Assembly: GCA_000987045.1 (NCBI GenBank)
Contig: LAKY01000054.1
Location: forward strand, 17,357 to 81,356
Direction of reading: 5' to 3'
Length of the DNA: 64,000 bases
DNA from: Clostridiales bacterium PH28_bin88
Lineage (GTDB): Bacteria; Bacillota; PH28-bin88
Positions 1 through 8,538 of the stretch are shown one piece after another. The position numbers and the translations under genes were made by a program. The number at the start of each line of letters is the position of its first letter. Within the stretch, counting starts at the first letter, position 1. The notes under the pieces were generated by a model that made no database searches, was not told the origin of the DNA, and worked only from the letters and a program-made list of their open reading frames with translations.

Positions 1-171
1 AACGAACCGTTCTCCTTCTTCGTCCGGAAGCTGTACCGAAAACCCCAACGAAGCTCAAAAGGCCGGCGAAAGATAGACCATGAAGCGATCTATCAAGCAA
101 CCGTAAGGCAGGTGATGGTAGGCGAGACAGAGCATTTAAATGATCTGTCCTACGACCCGTTAATACTGTAA
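1..171 (+). CDS. C-terminal end of an unrecognised protein (cut by window edge)
   Basis: An open frame enters from the left edge and ends at a TAA at 169-171, giving 56 residues that are rich in Arg and Lys in the first half (KLYRKPQRSSKGRRK) and end in SYDPLIL. No start is visible, so this can only be the tail of a longer gene. I do not recognise the family. A transposase or DNA-binding tail would fit the basic composition, but nothing in the sequence proves it. It could also be a chance frame. From 172 to 378 I see no other gene. Confidence 0.3.
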   Translation, partial: NEPFSFFVRKLYRKPQRSSKGRRKIDHEAIYQATVRQVMVGETEHLNDLSYDPLIL

Positions 172-378
172 TCAATCAGATATGTGGCAAAATGTGGATG
201 AGGACTACCCGTTAAGTGGTCAGTCCCTTTGACATAAGAGCGAGAAAACCGAGTGGGTGTATACACCATATATGTTGTAATAGTACAGTACTGGGGATTC
301 AGCTCATCTACTAGTAATTGGTAAATTAGTTTTATGCAACGCTACTGATTGGTAATATACCAATGAGGTGAGACAACC

Positions 379-438
379 ATGAATTTACAAGCAATCCTTG
401 AGAAACTGGATCAGCTTCCACCACTTAGAGAAAAATGA
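379..438 (+). CDS. possible 19-residue leader peptide or gene remnant
   Basis: An ATG at 379 preceded by a good ribosome binding site (GAGGTGAG at 364-371) opens a 19-codon frame, MNLQAILEKLDQLPPLREK, whose TGA at 436-438 overlaps the ATGATG start of the downstream aminotransferase (435). The overlap is of the kind that gives translational coupling. It may be a leader peptide or the N-terminal stub of a deleted gene. The function is unknown and the call rests only on the ribosome binding site and the overlap. Confidence 0.35.
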   Translation: MNLQAILEKLDQLPPLREK

Positions 439-1787
439 TGAAAGGAGAGATTGCGTTGCAACAAGATGCGATGGAGGAAAAATACCGCCAAAAGTTTCCT
501 CGTTCCAGGGAATTATATGAGGCCGCCAAAAAAATGATACCTGATGGAATCACCCATGATATTCGTTACTCTGAGCCTTTCCCGGTATACATTACCCATG
601 GCGCCGGGGCTCACAAATGGGACGTGGACGGGAACGAGTACATCGATTACTTCGGGGGCCACGGAGCCCTCCTGTTGGGGCATCAACATCCCCAGGTGGT
701 AGAGGCGGTGGCGGACCAGGCCCGGAAAGGCACGCATTTCGGAGCCTGTCATCCCCTGGAAGTAGAATGGGCCCGGCTGGTTATAAGCTTGGTTCCCGGA
801 GCCGACCTTGTGCGTTTTACCTCTTCGGGAACCGAGGCCACGCTGCTGGCGTTGCGGTTAGCCCGGGCCTTTACTGGAAGGGAAAGGGTAGTTAAGCTGG
901 ACGCCCATTTCCATGGATGGCACGATACGGTGGTGCCGGGCAGTGTTTCTGCGCGTTCTCCGGGTGTTCCCCGGAGTACTCTGGAGTGCGTCAAGCTTTG
1001 CCCGCCGAACGATGTTCAGGCCTTAGAGGCTGCCCTGGCTGAACAGCCTACTGCGGCGATTATTCTGGAGCCCAGCGGGGCCAGCTTCGGTCGGGTGCCC
1101 GTAAGGCCGGGCTTTCTGGCGGAAGTCCGTGAACTGGGTACAAGATTTGGGGCTGTGCTGATCTTCGACGAGGTGATTACCGGATTCCGGCTTGCTCCCG
1201 GTGGAGCCCAGGAATATTACGGTGTTAACGCCGATTTGGTGACAATGGGGAAAATTGTGTCGGGCGGTCTGCCGGGGGGAGCGGTGGCCGGCAGGGGAGA
1301 CATTATGGGGCTGTTGGAGATGAAGCGAGGCCTTGGGAAGGTCTCTCATCCTGGAACGTTTAATGGAAATCCTTTGTCTGCGGCAGCGGGCGTGGCGGCC
1401 CTGCGGATAATCGCGACCGGAGAGCCGATTGCCGCTGCCAATGCGAAAACCGCCGCCCTGATCAAAGGGTTTAACCGGGTGATCGCTGCTAAAGGAATTG
1501 ACTGGTGCGCCTATGGCCATGCTTCCATTTTCCAGATCGCCATGAACTGCGATTGCGCAAAGAAGAGCGACTGTGTTAGGACGGTTTGCACCTACGACTG
1601 GCAGAAACTCCGGAACCACGATCGGCCGAAGGAGCTAAAGCTACGGCGGAATATGCTGCTTAACGGTGTCGATTTCGTGGGGAGCGGGGGCTGGGTATCG
1701 GCGGTGCATAGTGACCTGGATATCGAGGAAACCATAGCGGCCTTCGAACGATCGGTGGAACAGATGTATACTAGCGAAGCAAACTAA
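435..1787 (+). CDS. glutamate-1-semialdehyde aminomutase-like class III aminotransferase
   Basis: A PLP-dependent class III aminotransferase of the HemL (glutamate-1-semialdehyde 2,1-aminomutase) branch, 450 residues. The N-terminal half carries WDVDGNEYIDYFGGHGALLLGH and the phosphate-binding SSGTEAT. LIFDEVITGFR supplies the PLP-interacting Asp, and TMGKIVSGGLPGG holds the Schiff-base Lys. An insert near the C-terminus has four cysteines (C372, C374, C380, C385), which is unusual in this family and could bind metal. No other heme or corrin biosynthesis gene lies nearby, so a role in tetrapyrrole synthesis is doubtful; an amino acid mutase or transaminase of unknown substrate is as likely. 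Start choice: ATGATG at 435/438, overlapping the small upstream frame. Confidence 0.85.
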   Translation: MMKGEIALQQDAMEEKYRQKFPRSRELYEAAKKMIPDGITHDIRYSEPFPVYITHGAGAHKWDVDGNEYIDYFGGHGALLLGHQHPQVVEAVADQARKGTHFGACHPLEVEWARLVISLVPGADLVRFTSSGTEATLLALRLARAFTGRERVVKLDAHFHGWHDTVVPGSVSARSPGVPRSTLECVKLCPPNDVQALEAALAEQPTAAIILEPSGASFGRVPVRPGFLAEVRELGTRFGAVLIFDEVITGFRLAPGGAQEYYGVNADLVTMGKIVSGGLPGGAVAGRGDIMGLLEMKRGLGKVSHPGTFNGNPLSAAAGVAALRIIATGEPIAAANAKTAALIKGFNRVIAAKGIDWCAYGHASIFQIAMNCDCAKKSDCVRTVCTYDWQKLRNHDRPKELKLRRNMLLNGVDFVGSGGWVSAVHSDLDIEETIAAFERSVEQMYTSEAN

Positions 1788-2113
1788 CTTACATTATCAT
1801 ATAACTGGAAATTGAGTGTCATAAGAGAATCTATCGCTTCATTGTAATTGTCCTTTATGTTGTTAATTGATACGCCACGTAATTGCGCCTCATGTGGTAT
1901 TTTAACTCTTTCAAGGCCTGTTGTCGTAAAGCGGCGCCGATCCCAGCAAAAGCCGATGCAGAGAAGCAGAAACTATTTATGGATCAAGAATTGAACCCTC
2001 GGATCGAGGAGGCAAAGCAGAGGAAACGGCTATCTTTGGTGATCCCATGCTTACCGCGGCCTTAAGGCAGGACCCGCAGCGTGGTTCCGGGAGAGATTGT
2101 ATAGAAAATGAGA
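1788..2113. other. intergenic region without a recognisable gene
   Basis: The region between the HemL-like gene and the terminator of the converging catalase gene is A/T-rich at first and then G/C-rich. A 60-codon frame at 1883-2065 has no ribosome binding site and no family resemblance. I see no RNA gene or repeat here. Confidence 0.5.
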
Positions 2114-2137
2114 AACCCGGTTGATAACAACCGGGTT
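2114..2137 (-). terminator. intrinsic terminator of the manganese catalase gene
   Basis: A perfect 9-bp inverted repeat (AACCCGGTT, six-base loop, AACCGGGTT) lies 10 bp beyond the stop of the minus-strand catalase gene. On the minus strand it is followed by a T-rich stretch (TCTCATTTTCTAT). Confidence 0.75.
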
Positions 2138-2147
2138 AAACTCTGCT

Positions 2148-2945
2148 CTAGTGTTGGGGCTGTTGCCAGTCGGGGTTGTTCCGCGTATGGTCCATGGCCG
2201 GACCAGGGCCGGTTTCCCGCGGGCCATGGGGGTCGGGGTCGGGTCCGTACTGGGGCTGACTGCCATATTGCCGGTGGGGGTCATTTTCATAAACGAAGTC
2301 ATTTCCCTGGTTCCAGGGGCCACGGGCATTTCCCGCACCCACGGACAGATCCATGTACTTCTTGGAGAAGTCCGAGTCGCGGAAGTCTTTCATAACCCCG
2401 GTTCCTTCAGGCAGCCAGTTCAGTGCCTGGCTGAAAGAGGTAGCATGAGATTCCTCCCGGCTCAGCAGGAAACGAATCATATCACGGACTCCCGGGTCAT
2501 CGGTCTGCTGCAAAAGGCGCTCGTAGACTAATTTGGCCCGCATCTCGGCGGCAACGTTGGATCGGAGGTCGGTCCACAGGTCGCCGTTGGAGTTTATATA
2601 GCTGGCGTTCCAGGGGATGCCGGCGCTGTCTACCAACATGGGCCCGCCGCCTTCCACAAACATGCTGAGGGCAGGATAGTCTTTGGGTACACTGGACAGG
2701 TTGCCCAGGAGCAGGGCAATGCATTCTCCCACCATTTCAAAGTGACTGAATTCCTCAGCGGCGATATCCTGCATCAGGTCGCGGATCCTCGGATCATTGC
2801 AGGCGAAGCTCTGGATCAGGTACTGCATTCCCGCCTTCAATTCCCCATTGGGTCCTCCAAACTGTTGCAGCAGGAGCACCGCGAACCGGGGGTCAGGCTG
2901 ACTGACGCGCACATGATACTCGGTCTCCTTAATGTGTCTGAACAA
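2148..2945 (-). CDS. manganese-containing catalase (CotJC-like)
   Basis: A di-manganese catalase of 265 residues that disproportionates hydrogen peroxide. The four-helix ferritin-like fold is evident from its ligand motifs: GGPNGELKAGMQYL (first Glu), IAAEEFSHFEMVG (Glu and His), NVAAEMRAKLVYERL (third Glu) and LSREESHATSF (Glu and His). The C-terminus has the long Pro/Gly/His-rich tail (QYGSQPQYGPDPDPHG) seen in the CotJC/spore-coat-associated group. The start is TTG at 2945 with GGAGTG eight bases upstream. It suits oxidative-stress protection in an anaerobe or its spores. It lies downstream of the MFS gene on the same strand, 234 bp away, so co-transcription is possible but not shown. Confidence 0.92.
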   Translation of the reverse strand: MFRHIKETEYHVRVSQPDPRFAVLLLQQFGGPNGELKAGMQYLIQSFACNDPRIRDLMQDIAAEEFSHFEMVGECIALLLGNLSSVPKDYPALSMFVEGGGPMLVDSAGIPWNASYINSNGDLWTDLRSNVAAEMRAKLVYERLLQQTDDPGVRDMIRFLLSREESHATSFSQALNWLPEGTGVMKDFRDSDFSKKYMDLSVGAGNARGPWNQGNDFVYENDPHRQYGSQPQYGPDPDPHGPRETGPGPAMDHTRNNPDWQQPQH

Positions 2946-3147
2946 GCGTCTTCACTCCTCTAAATGGGATTAACGGAAATAGTTTGTACCAAATCCCTTT
3001 GAAGGCATGCAGAAAAATGGATGGTAATATATGCCTGTAGCCAGATCCCAATCGTCTCTTTAACCAGGCAAGATGCAATAGGTCCAGTAACCGGTCGGAA
3101 AGGCTGGTTTTTTCTCCCGTAACCACTATGCTGGTCTTTTGTGTACC

Positions 3148-3235
3148 ATCAGAAAGTATAATTTCGGTGGCAAGTGCAACTAAGGCTTCCGCCTGCGCCA
3201 AAGGCTTGGCGCAAACCAAGTTTTCTTTACCTTTT
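3148..3235. repeat. dispersed hairpin repeat, copy overlapping the MFS 3' end
   Basis: The stretch TCAGAAAGTATA, then AAGTGCAACTA, GGCTTCCGCC, a perfect hairpin GCGCCAA-AGGC-TTGGCGC (3198-3215) and CAAGTTTTCTTTACC recurs in diverged copies at 38731-38960. The copy runs into the end of the MFS gene, so the last residues of that protein (TWFAPSLWRRRKP) are encoded by repeat sequence. Confidence 0.65.
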
Positions 3236-4439
3236 CTCCGCTTGTGACCAGTTGCCGTTGATCAATTGACCACCAGGCCGCTGCGGCGGAAAATCCCGCT
3301 AACACCGCCCCGGCCGCCAGCATGGGGGTTTTTCCTACGGTTAAGAGCAGGCTGAAGGATGGTGGCCCCAGGGCTACTCCAAAAAACCGGACACTGCCGT
3401 AAAGGGCAGTGATGCCGGCTCGTTCCTCCAACGGGACCGAACTGGTGACAAGGGTGTTTACCGCCGGTAAAACCAGCCCGGTCCCCAACCCGATCAGCGA
3501 GACTCCTATAAAAAAGATCCAATCGCGAGGGATCACGGACACCACTGACATCGCCCCGGCGATAACCAGCAGACCGGTAAGCACGAAGGGCTTCAACAGG
3601 TGGTTGCGCCGCTGCAGGAAGCGACCGGAAAGGTATGAGGTGGCAGACATGGCCAGCACCGGTACAGACAGGGCGAGTCCTTTGGTCACCCCTACCAGGT
3701 GGTACCGGGTTTCCAGGACATCAGAAAGGAAGGAAAGGATGCCGAACAAAATCAGGAGCACTGTGCTTCCGGCCAGGTAACAGCCGGCGAGAGACTTACC
3801 CTTGCGCCGGAAAATCCCCCTGATTACCTTCAGGTAATTTGCCAGGGAGCGGTCCTGAGTTTTCAGCGGGGGTTCTTTGATCAACAACCAGACAGCCAGG
3901 GCTACGGGGAGAGCAAGAAAGGCATAGACAAAAAACAATGCGTACCAGATAATCAGAGCGATTAATGAACCTAAAATAGGACTTATCACCTTACCCATGC
4001 CATTTGCCGCTTCAATGATGCCAAGGGCCTTACTCCTTTCCTGTTGCTGAAAAATGTCGCTGACCAGAGCCATGGCGATAGGGGCGGTACCAGCGGCGCC
4101 GATGCCCTGAATGACACGGCCCACCAGGAGTACATAGTAGGGCGAGGGCAGCAGCCATGCCGCCAGGCCGGAAACCAGCCCTCCCAGGCCGTATGTTATC
4201 AGGGCTGGGACGATGATCTTCTTCCGGCCGATTTTGTCGGCCAGGAACCCCAGGATCGGGATGCTTAGACCGGCGGGTAGGGAGAATAATGTGATGGTGA
4301 GTCCTACCTGCAGTTGGGAGACATGAAGCGCTTTCTGCATTTGCGGGAAGACAGGAATTAGCATGGAGTTGCCCAGTACCATCACCAGAGGGACGCCGCT
4401 TAAAGCAACCAGTTTTAACGTGCTGCTTTGTTTCTTCAC
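3180..4439 (-). CDS. MFS transporter, probable drug or metabolite exporter
   Basis: A major facilitator superfamily protein of 419 residues with about twelve hydrophobic segments. The family signature between TM2 and TM3 is present (GFLADKIGRKK), as is an antiporter-type motif in TM5 (GIIEAANGMGKVISPILG). This places it with the Bcr/TetA-like drug:proton antiporters, although the substrate cannot be read from sequence. The start is GTG at 4439 with AAAGGAG seven bases upstream. The C-terminal tail is hydrophilic, Trp/Arg-rich and encoded by a dispersed repeat, so the original stop may have lain upstream. It is divergent from the TAXI gene across a 408-bp gap. Confidence 0.85.
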   Translation of the reverse strand: MKKQSSTLKLVALSGVPLVMVLGNSMLIPVFPQMQKALHVSQLQVGLTITLFSLPAGLSIPILGFLADKIGRKKIIVPALITYGLGGLVSGLAAWLLPSPYYVLLVGRVIQGIGAAGTAPIAMALVSDIFQQQERSKALGIIEAANGMGKVISPILGSLIALIIWYALFFVYAFLALPVALAVWLLIKEPPLKTQDRSLANYLKVIRGIFRRKGKSLAGCYLAGSTVLLILFGILSFLSDVLETRYHLVGVTKGLALSVPVLAMSATSYLSGRFLQRRNHLLKPFVLTGLLVIAGAMSVVSVIPRDWIFFIGVSLIGLGTGLVLPAVNTLVTSSVPLEERAGITALYGSVRFFGVALGPPSFSLLLTVGKTPMLAAGAVLAGFSAAAAWWSIDQRQLVTSGEKVKKTWFAPSLWRRRKP

Positions 4440-4847
4440 GTTTAACTCCTTTGATCCTAATTGCCGAGCACCTTTTATTATGCCTGAAGCCGGGGCCAGC
4501 TAGCCGGCTGAAATCAAGGGAAAATGCCCCATTTAAATTCCTAACAAGTTATGTGCTTAACAAAGTTACCGTAACTACCAATTTTGCTTTACAAAAAAAA
4601 GAAACTTCCTGAAGGAGATCCGGAGTTAACGGCGAATATATTCTTGCAGGATTTGTTTCACGTGTTAGCATGAAGTGGCAGAAAAATTGTGAATACAGCT
4701 GAATCCAAAAGAAAAAATTATCTTTCCGTTGACAGGTGGGTAACAGTATAAACTGGTATTCCCCGGGTAAGGGAGGTGAAAGGCGGCAGGGAGGGACAGC
4801 AGGTCGCGAGCAAAAAGAAATAAAATTTTCAAGGAGGTACGAAAAAA
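4440..4847. other. divergent intergenic region, MFS / TAXI
   Basis: This 408-bp region must hold both promoters. For the rightward genes a TATAAA at 4747-4752 is the best -10 candidate, with only a weak -35 (TTCCGT) 17 bp upstream. The ribosome binding site AAGGAGGT at about 4831-4838 is strong. I see no riboswitch or repeat. Confidence 0.4.
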
Positions 4848-5864
4848 GTGAGTAAAGTTGGTAAGAAGAAACTGATCTGGATTATCGTTGGTGTTTTTCT
4901 CATGAGCGTAGCCCTGGCCGGTTGCGGTGGCGGGGGCAAGGAAGCCGGCGGTCAAAAAGAAGCTCCCAAGAAACTGGAACTTCTCTTCGCCACCGGTGGT
5001 ACCGCGGGTACTTACTATCCCCTGGGTGGAGCCATAGCTCAGGTGTGGAACTCGAACTACGACAAGGTGAATGTGACTGTGCAAGCCAGCGGCGCTTCTG
5101 TGGAAAATATCCGCTTGCTGGACAGTAAAGATGCCGACCTGGCCCTGGCCATGAACAACATCGCCGACGACGCATATAAAGGCGTTGGTTCTTTCAAAGA
5201 AGGCGCCAAGAAGAACTTTTTAGCCGTGGGTGTGGTTTACCCTGAGATCATGCAGGGTTTTGTGGCTGCCGACAGTGACATACAAACCATCGCCGATCTG
5301 AAAGGAAAGAAAGTGGCAGTGGGTCCAACCGGCAGCGGTACCGAGATCACTACCCACGCCATTGTACAGGCTTACGGGTTAGATTTTAAAGAGAAGAAAG
5401 ACTTCGAACCCATCTATGCCACCTTTGCTGATGCTGTAGACCAGTTCAAGGACGGCCATGTTGACGCAGCATGGAACGCACTGGCCGCACCTGCCTCCGC
5501 CATCGTAGACGTTACCACCACAAAGGCTATTCGTTTCCTGGAAATCACCGGGGCTGAACTGGAGAAACTGCAGAAAGACTTCCCCCTGGTAGCCCCGTAT
5601 ACAATCCCAGCCGGGACCTACAAGGGCGTTGATAAGGATGTTCAAACGGTTGCCCTCCAGGCTGCACTGTATGTCCGCGCTGACATGGACGAGGAAACCG
5701 TCTATAACTTGACCAAGATCATGTACGAAAAGAACACGGACATTGCCAAGGGCCATGATATGGGGAAACAGATTGTCATTGAAAGAGCACTGGCGGGAAT
5801 CACCACCCCCATTCACCCGGGAGCGGCAAAGTACTATAAGGAAAAAGGCATCCAGCTTCCCTAA
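4848..5864 (+). CDS. TRAP transporter substrate-binding protein, TAXI family
   Basis: An extracytoplasmic solute receptor of the TAXI family, 338 residues. It has a lipoprotein signal peptide (about residues 7-25) with lipobox LAGC, followed by a Gly-rich linker. The mature domain begins with LLFATGGTAGTYYPLGGAIA, the hallmark of TAXI receptors, and also has DLKGKKVAVGPTGSGTE. It should bind the substrate outside the membrane and hand it to the fused permease encoded at 6410. Some characterised TAXI receptors bind glutamate or related acids, but the ligand here is unknown. GTG start with AAGGAGGT upstream. It leads an operon with DUF1850 and the TRAP permease. Confidence 0.95.
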   Translation: MSKVGKKKLIWIIVGVFLMSVALAGCGGGGKEAGGQKEAPKKLELLFATGGTAGTYYPLGGAIAQVWNSNYDKVNVTVQASGASVENIRLLDSKDADLALAMNNIADDAYKGVGSFKEGAKKNFLAVGVVYPEIMQGFVAADSDIQTIADLKGKKVAVGPTGSGTEITTHAIVQAYGLDFKEKKDFEPIYATFADAVDQFKDGHVDAAWNALAAPASAIVDVTTTKAIRFLEITGAELEKLQKDFPLVAPYTIPAGTYKGVDKDVQTVALQAALYVRADMDEETVYNLTKIMYEKNTDIAKGHDMGKQIVIERALAGITTPIHPGAAKYYKEKGIQLP

Positions 5865-5915
5865 TAATTAAGGGGTATCAAGGCCGGGTCTAAACAACCC
5901 GGCCTTACTAAAGTC

Positions 5916-6431
5916 ATGAAGAAGACACTATTGCTGTCATTGTTGGCTCTCGTAATATTGGCCAGTGCTTACCCCCTGACAGTGTTGGAGGTGGCGCGGG
6001 GACGTACCGGAGAGGTTCTTTACCAGTACCCGGTCCGGGTGGGTGAAGAGTTTAAGCTTATCTTTATTCATTCTGTGACTTTGCGGCCGGTTGAGGAGAC
6101 CTACCGGGTCACTCCCGACCGGAAACTTGCCATCGTGGAAATGGTTTTTGACGATAATGGGCCCAACCTGCCTGCTTACCCTGAAGGTGCTACCCGGTGG
6201 ATCATTGAAGAAAACCGGTGGCGGGTGGTGGATTATGATATTTTGTTGCAGGAAATTCCTTTACTGGTAGCCAAATATGTAGCCAACCACACACTGGTGA
6301 TTAATGGTCACAAGGTCTCCCTGGTCAAGGTGGCCGGGCCGGGCCAAGACGTCAAGATTCGGGCTACCCGTATTTCACTGATAGAGTATGTTTGGAGAGG
6401 GTGTTCCACATGGCTAAACCGGAACAGATGA
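5916..6431 (+). CDS. DUF1850 protein of the TAXI-TRAP operon
   Basis: A 171-residue protein with an N-terminal hydrophobic segment (LLLSLLALVILASAYPLTVL), probably a signal anchor. It is followed by the DUF1850 core with the characteristic FIHSVTLRPVEETYRV and PAYPEGATRW stretches. Members of this family are repeatedly found between a TAXI receptor and a TRAP fusion permease, as here, but their molecular role is not known to me. The 3' end overlaps the start of the permease gene, so the two are probably translationally coupled. ATG start; the spacing from the TAXI stop is 51 bp. Confidence 0.85.
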   Translation: MKKTLLLSLLALVILASAYPLTVLEVARGRTGEVLYQYPVRVGEEFKLIFIHSVTLRPVEETYRVTPDRKLAIVEMVFDDNGPNLPAYPEGATRWIIEENRWRVVDYDILLQEIPLLVAKYVANHTLVINGHKVSLVKVAGPGQDVKIRATRISLIEYVWRGCSTWLNRNR

Positions 6432-8368
6432 TTGACGCACAAAAACAAGCAGAGTTGATGGCAAAGTACGACAGGGAGTATTCTTACCGGCGGTTGCAAG
6501 GCCCCATGGCACGGGTTGTATCGGTGCTTGCGATTGTTTGGGCTCTGTTCCAGCTTAGAACAGCTGCTCTGGGAGTATTTCCGCCCACGATCCAGCGGGC
6601 GACGCACCTGGGATTTGCCCTGGTTCTGGTCTACCTGCTGTACCCCTTACGGCGTGGTGACCGTAGAAATACTATTCCATGGTACGATTACCTTTTGGCG
6701 GCCTTGTCGGCGGTAGCCACCGGCTATCATCTGGTTTTTTACGAGGACCTCATCAGAAGGGCTGGGGCTTATACCACCATTGATACCGTTATAGCAGGTA
6801 TGGGTATCCTGCTGGTGCTGGAGGCCGCCCGCCGGGTAGTGGGACCGGTATTGGTAACGATAGCTTCGTTATTCCTGCTCTACGGGTATTTTGGGCCGGT
6901 AATGCCGGGCTTCCTGGGGCACCGCGGCTACACAGTAACCAGGATCATTACCCACAGCTTCATCTCCACCGAAGGGATTCTCGGGGTGCCCATTGCCGTC
7001 TCTTCCACATTTATTTTTCTGTTTCTGATATTTGCTACTTTCCTGCGAAAAACCGGTATAGGTGACTGGCTGACCAATCTGGCTGTTTCCGTTACCGGAC
7101 ACGCTGTTGGGGGGCCCGCCAAGGCGGCGGTGGTGGCAAGTGCCTGCCAGGGGACGGTTTCCGGCAGTTCTGTGGCCAATGTAGTAGGGACTGGCTCAGT
7201 GACCATTCCCTTGATGAAGAGTATAGGTTATCGCAAGGAGTTCGCCGGTGCGGTAGAGGCGGCAGCTTCTACCGGGGGACAGTTGATGCCCCCCATCATG
7301 GGCGCGGCGGCCTTTATCATGACGGAGTTTACCGGGCTACCCTACATTAAAATTGCGGCAGCAGCGGCTATCCCCGCTATCCTGTACTTTACCGGCATTT
7401 TCGTGATGGTACACCTGGAGGCTAAGCGCACCGGCCTGCAAGGGATGCCTAAGAGCCAGCTGCCTCGCACCTCCAAACTGTTGAAGGAAAAGTGGTACTT
7501 GCTGCTCCCCATTGTGGGAATTGTTTACTTCCTGGTGGCGGGGTTCACCGCCATGAAGGCTGCGTACTATGGCATCCTGCTTACGATCCTGGTGAGCTTT
7601 ATTAGCAAGGATACGCGGCTTACCTTTAAACAGATTATCCAGGCATTGGATGAGGGTGCGCGCGGGGCAGTCCCGGTGGCGGCGGCCTGCGCGACAGCAG
7701 GCGTATTGGTGGGGATTATCACTCTTACGGGCCTTGGGCTCAAGATGGCCAACGGCATCGTCGACCTGTCCCACGGCAGCATTTACCTCACCATGCTGTT
7801 TACCATGGTTGCCTCCATCATCCTGGGAATGGGGGTGCCTACCACAGCCAACTACATCATCCAGGCTACCATCGCCGCACCGGCGCTGGTGGCGGTGGGG
7901 GTACCGGTGATCGCGGCGCACCTGTTCGTCTTCTACTTCGGGATAGTGGCGGATATTACGCCGCCGGTGGCACTGGCAGCCTTTGCCGCTTCGGGTATAT
8001 CCGGGTCTGAGCCCTTGAAAACCGGTTTCAACGCCTCCAAGCTGGCCTTTGCGGCTTTCCTGGTTCCGTTTATTTTCGCCACTTCACCGGTACTGGTGCT
8101 GGTTAATGTGACAGGGGTAGAGATTGTTAAAGCCTTGATCACCGCCTTCATCGGTATGGTGGGGATTGGCGGCGGGTTAACCGGGTTTTTGGTGGACAAA
8201 GCCAGGTGGTGGGAGCGGATTGTGCTGGTAGTCGGAGGGGTGATGCTGGTTGATCCGCAAACCCTGACCGATATTATCGGGGTGGTACTCGTAGTACTGG
8301 TTTACTTGTTCCAGTGGCAGCGGGCGTCCCGGGCGGATCATCAAACAAAACGCAGAATAGAGCAATAG
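6410..8368 (+). CDS. TRAP transporter permease, 4TM/12TM fusion
   Basis: The membrane part of the TAXI-TRAP importer, with the small DctQ-like and large DctM-like subunits fused in one chain of about 652 residues. The N-terminal four helices are followed by the DctM domain, recognisable by the GTVSGSSVANVVGTGSVTIP and GGQLMPPIMGAAAFIM stretches and by GMGVPTTANYII. It uses an ion gradient to drive uptake. I place the start at ATG 6410, which has GGAGAGGG eight bases upstream, rather than the TTG at 6392. This leaves a 22-bp overlap with the DUF1850 gene. A terminator follows at 8386. Confidence 0.93.
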   Translation: MAKPEQMIDAQKQAELMAKYDREYSYRRLQGPMARVVSVLAIVWALFQLRTAALGVFPPTIQRATHLGFALVLVYLLYPLRRGDRRNTIPWYDYLLAALSAVATGYHLVFYEDLIRRAGAYTTIDTVIAGMGILLVLEAARRVVGPVLVTIASLFLLYGYFGPVMPGFLGHRGYTVTRIITHSFISTEGILGVPIAVSSTFIFLFLIFATFLRKTGIGDWLTNLAVSVTGHAVGGPAKAAVVASACQGTVSGSSVANVVGTGSVTIPLMKSIGYRKEFAGAVEAAASTGGQLMPPIMGAAAFIMTEFTGLPYIKIAAAAAIPAILYFTGIFVMVHLEAKRTGLQGMPKSQLPRTSKLLKEKWYLLLPIVGIVYFLVAGFTAMKAAYYGILLTILVSFISKDTRLTFKQIIQALDEGARGAVPVAAACATAGVLVGIITLTGLGLKMANGIVDLSHGSIYLTMLFTMVASIILGMGVPTTANYIIQATIAAPALVAVGVPVIAAHLFVFYFGIVADITPPVALAAFAASGISGSEPLKTGFNASKLAFAAFLVPFIFATSPVLVLVNVTGVEIVKALITAFIGMVGIGGGLTGFLVDKARWWERIVLVVGGVMLVDPQTLTDIIGVVLVVLVYLFQWQRASRADHQTKRRIEQ

Positions 8369-8385
8369 AAAGTAATTGCTTCATC

Positions 8386-8408
8386 AACCGCGGCAACGCG
8401 GTTTTTTT
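8386..8408 (+). terminator. terminator after the TRAP operon
   Basis: A 7-bp stem AACCGCG with loop GCAA and CGCGGTT, followed by an uninterrupted T-tract. It separates the transporter genes from the aminotransferase gene, which therefore needs its own promoter or readthrough. Confidence 0.8.
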
Positions 8409-8538
8409 CCGTAAAAAAGTCCATTGGGCAGAAGGAATAATGTGCGGGATGGCGAATACTTTTCATTTAGATGCAAGAAATCATGCACCAGAATCATAAC
8501 AAGATGCATATCCTGCATATGAAGGGAGTGGGAGAATA

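Noticed and set aside
1883..2065. 60-codon plus-strand frame in the gap after the HemL-like gene
   Set aside because: No ribosome binding site, odd composition with Cys-Cys and clustered Lys/Arg, and no family resemblance.
2929..3219. 96-codon minus-strand frame between the MFS and catalase genes
   Set aside because: It overlaps the repeat and both neighbours and has no recognisable domain; its coding look comes from the repeat.
4676..4690. Sigma-54-like TGGCA-N5-TTG pattern upstream of the TAXI gene
   Set aside because: The -12 element has GT instead of the required GC, and no enhancer-binding regulator is near.
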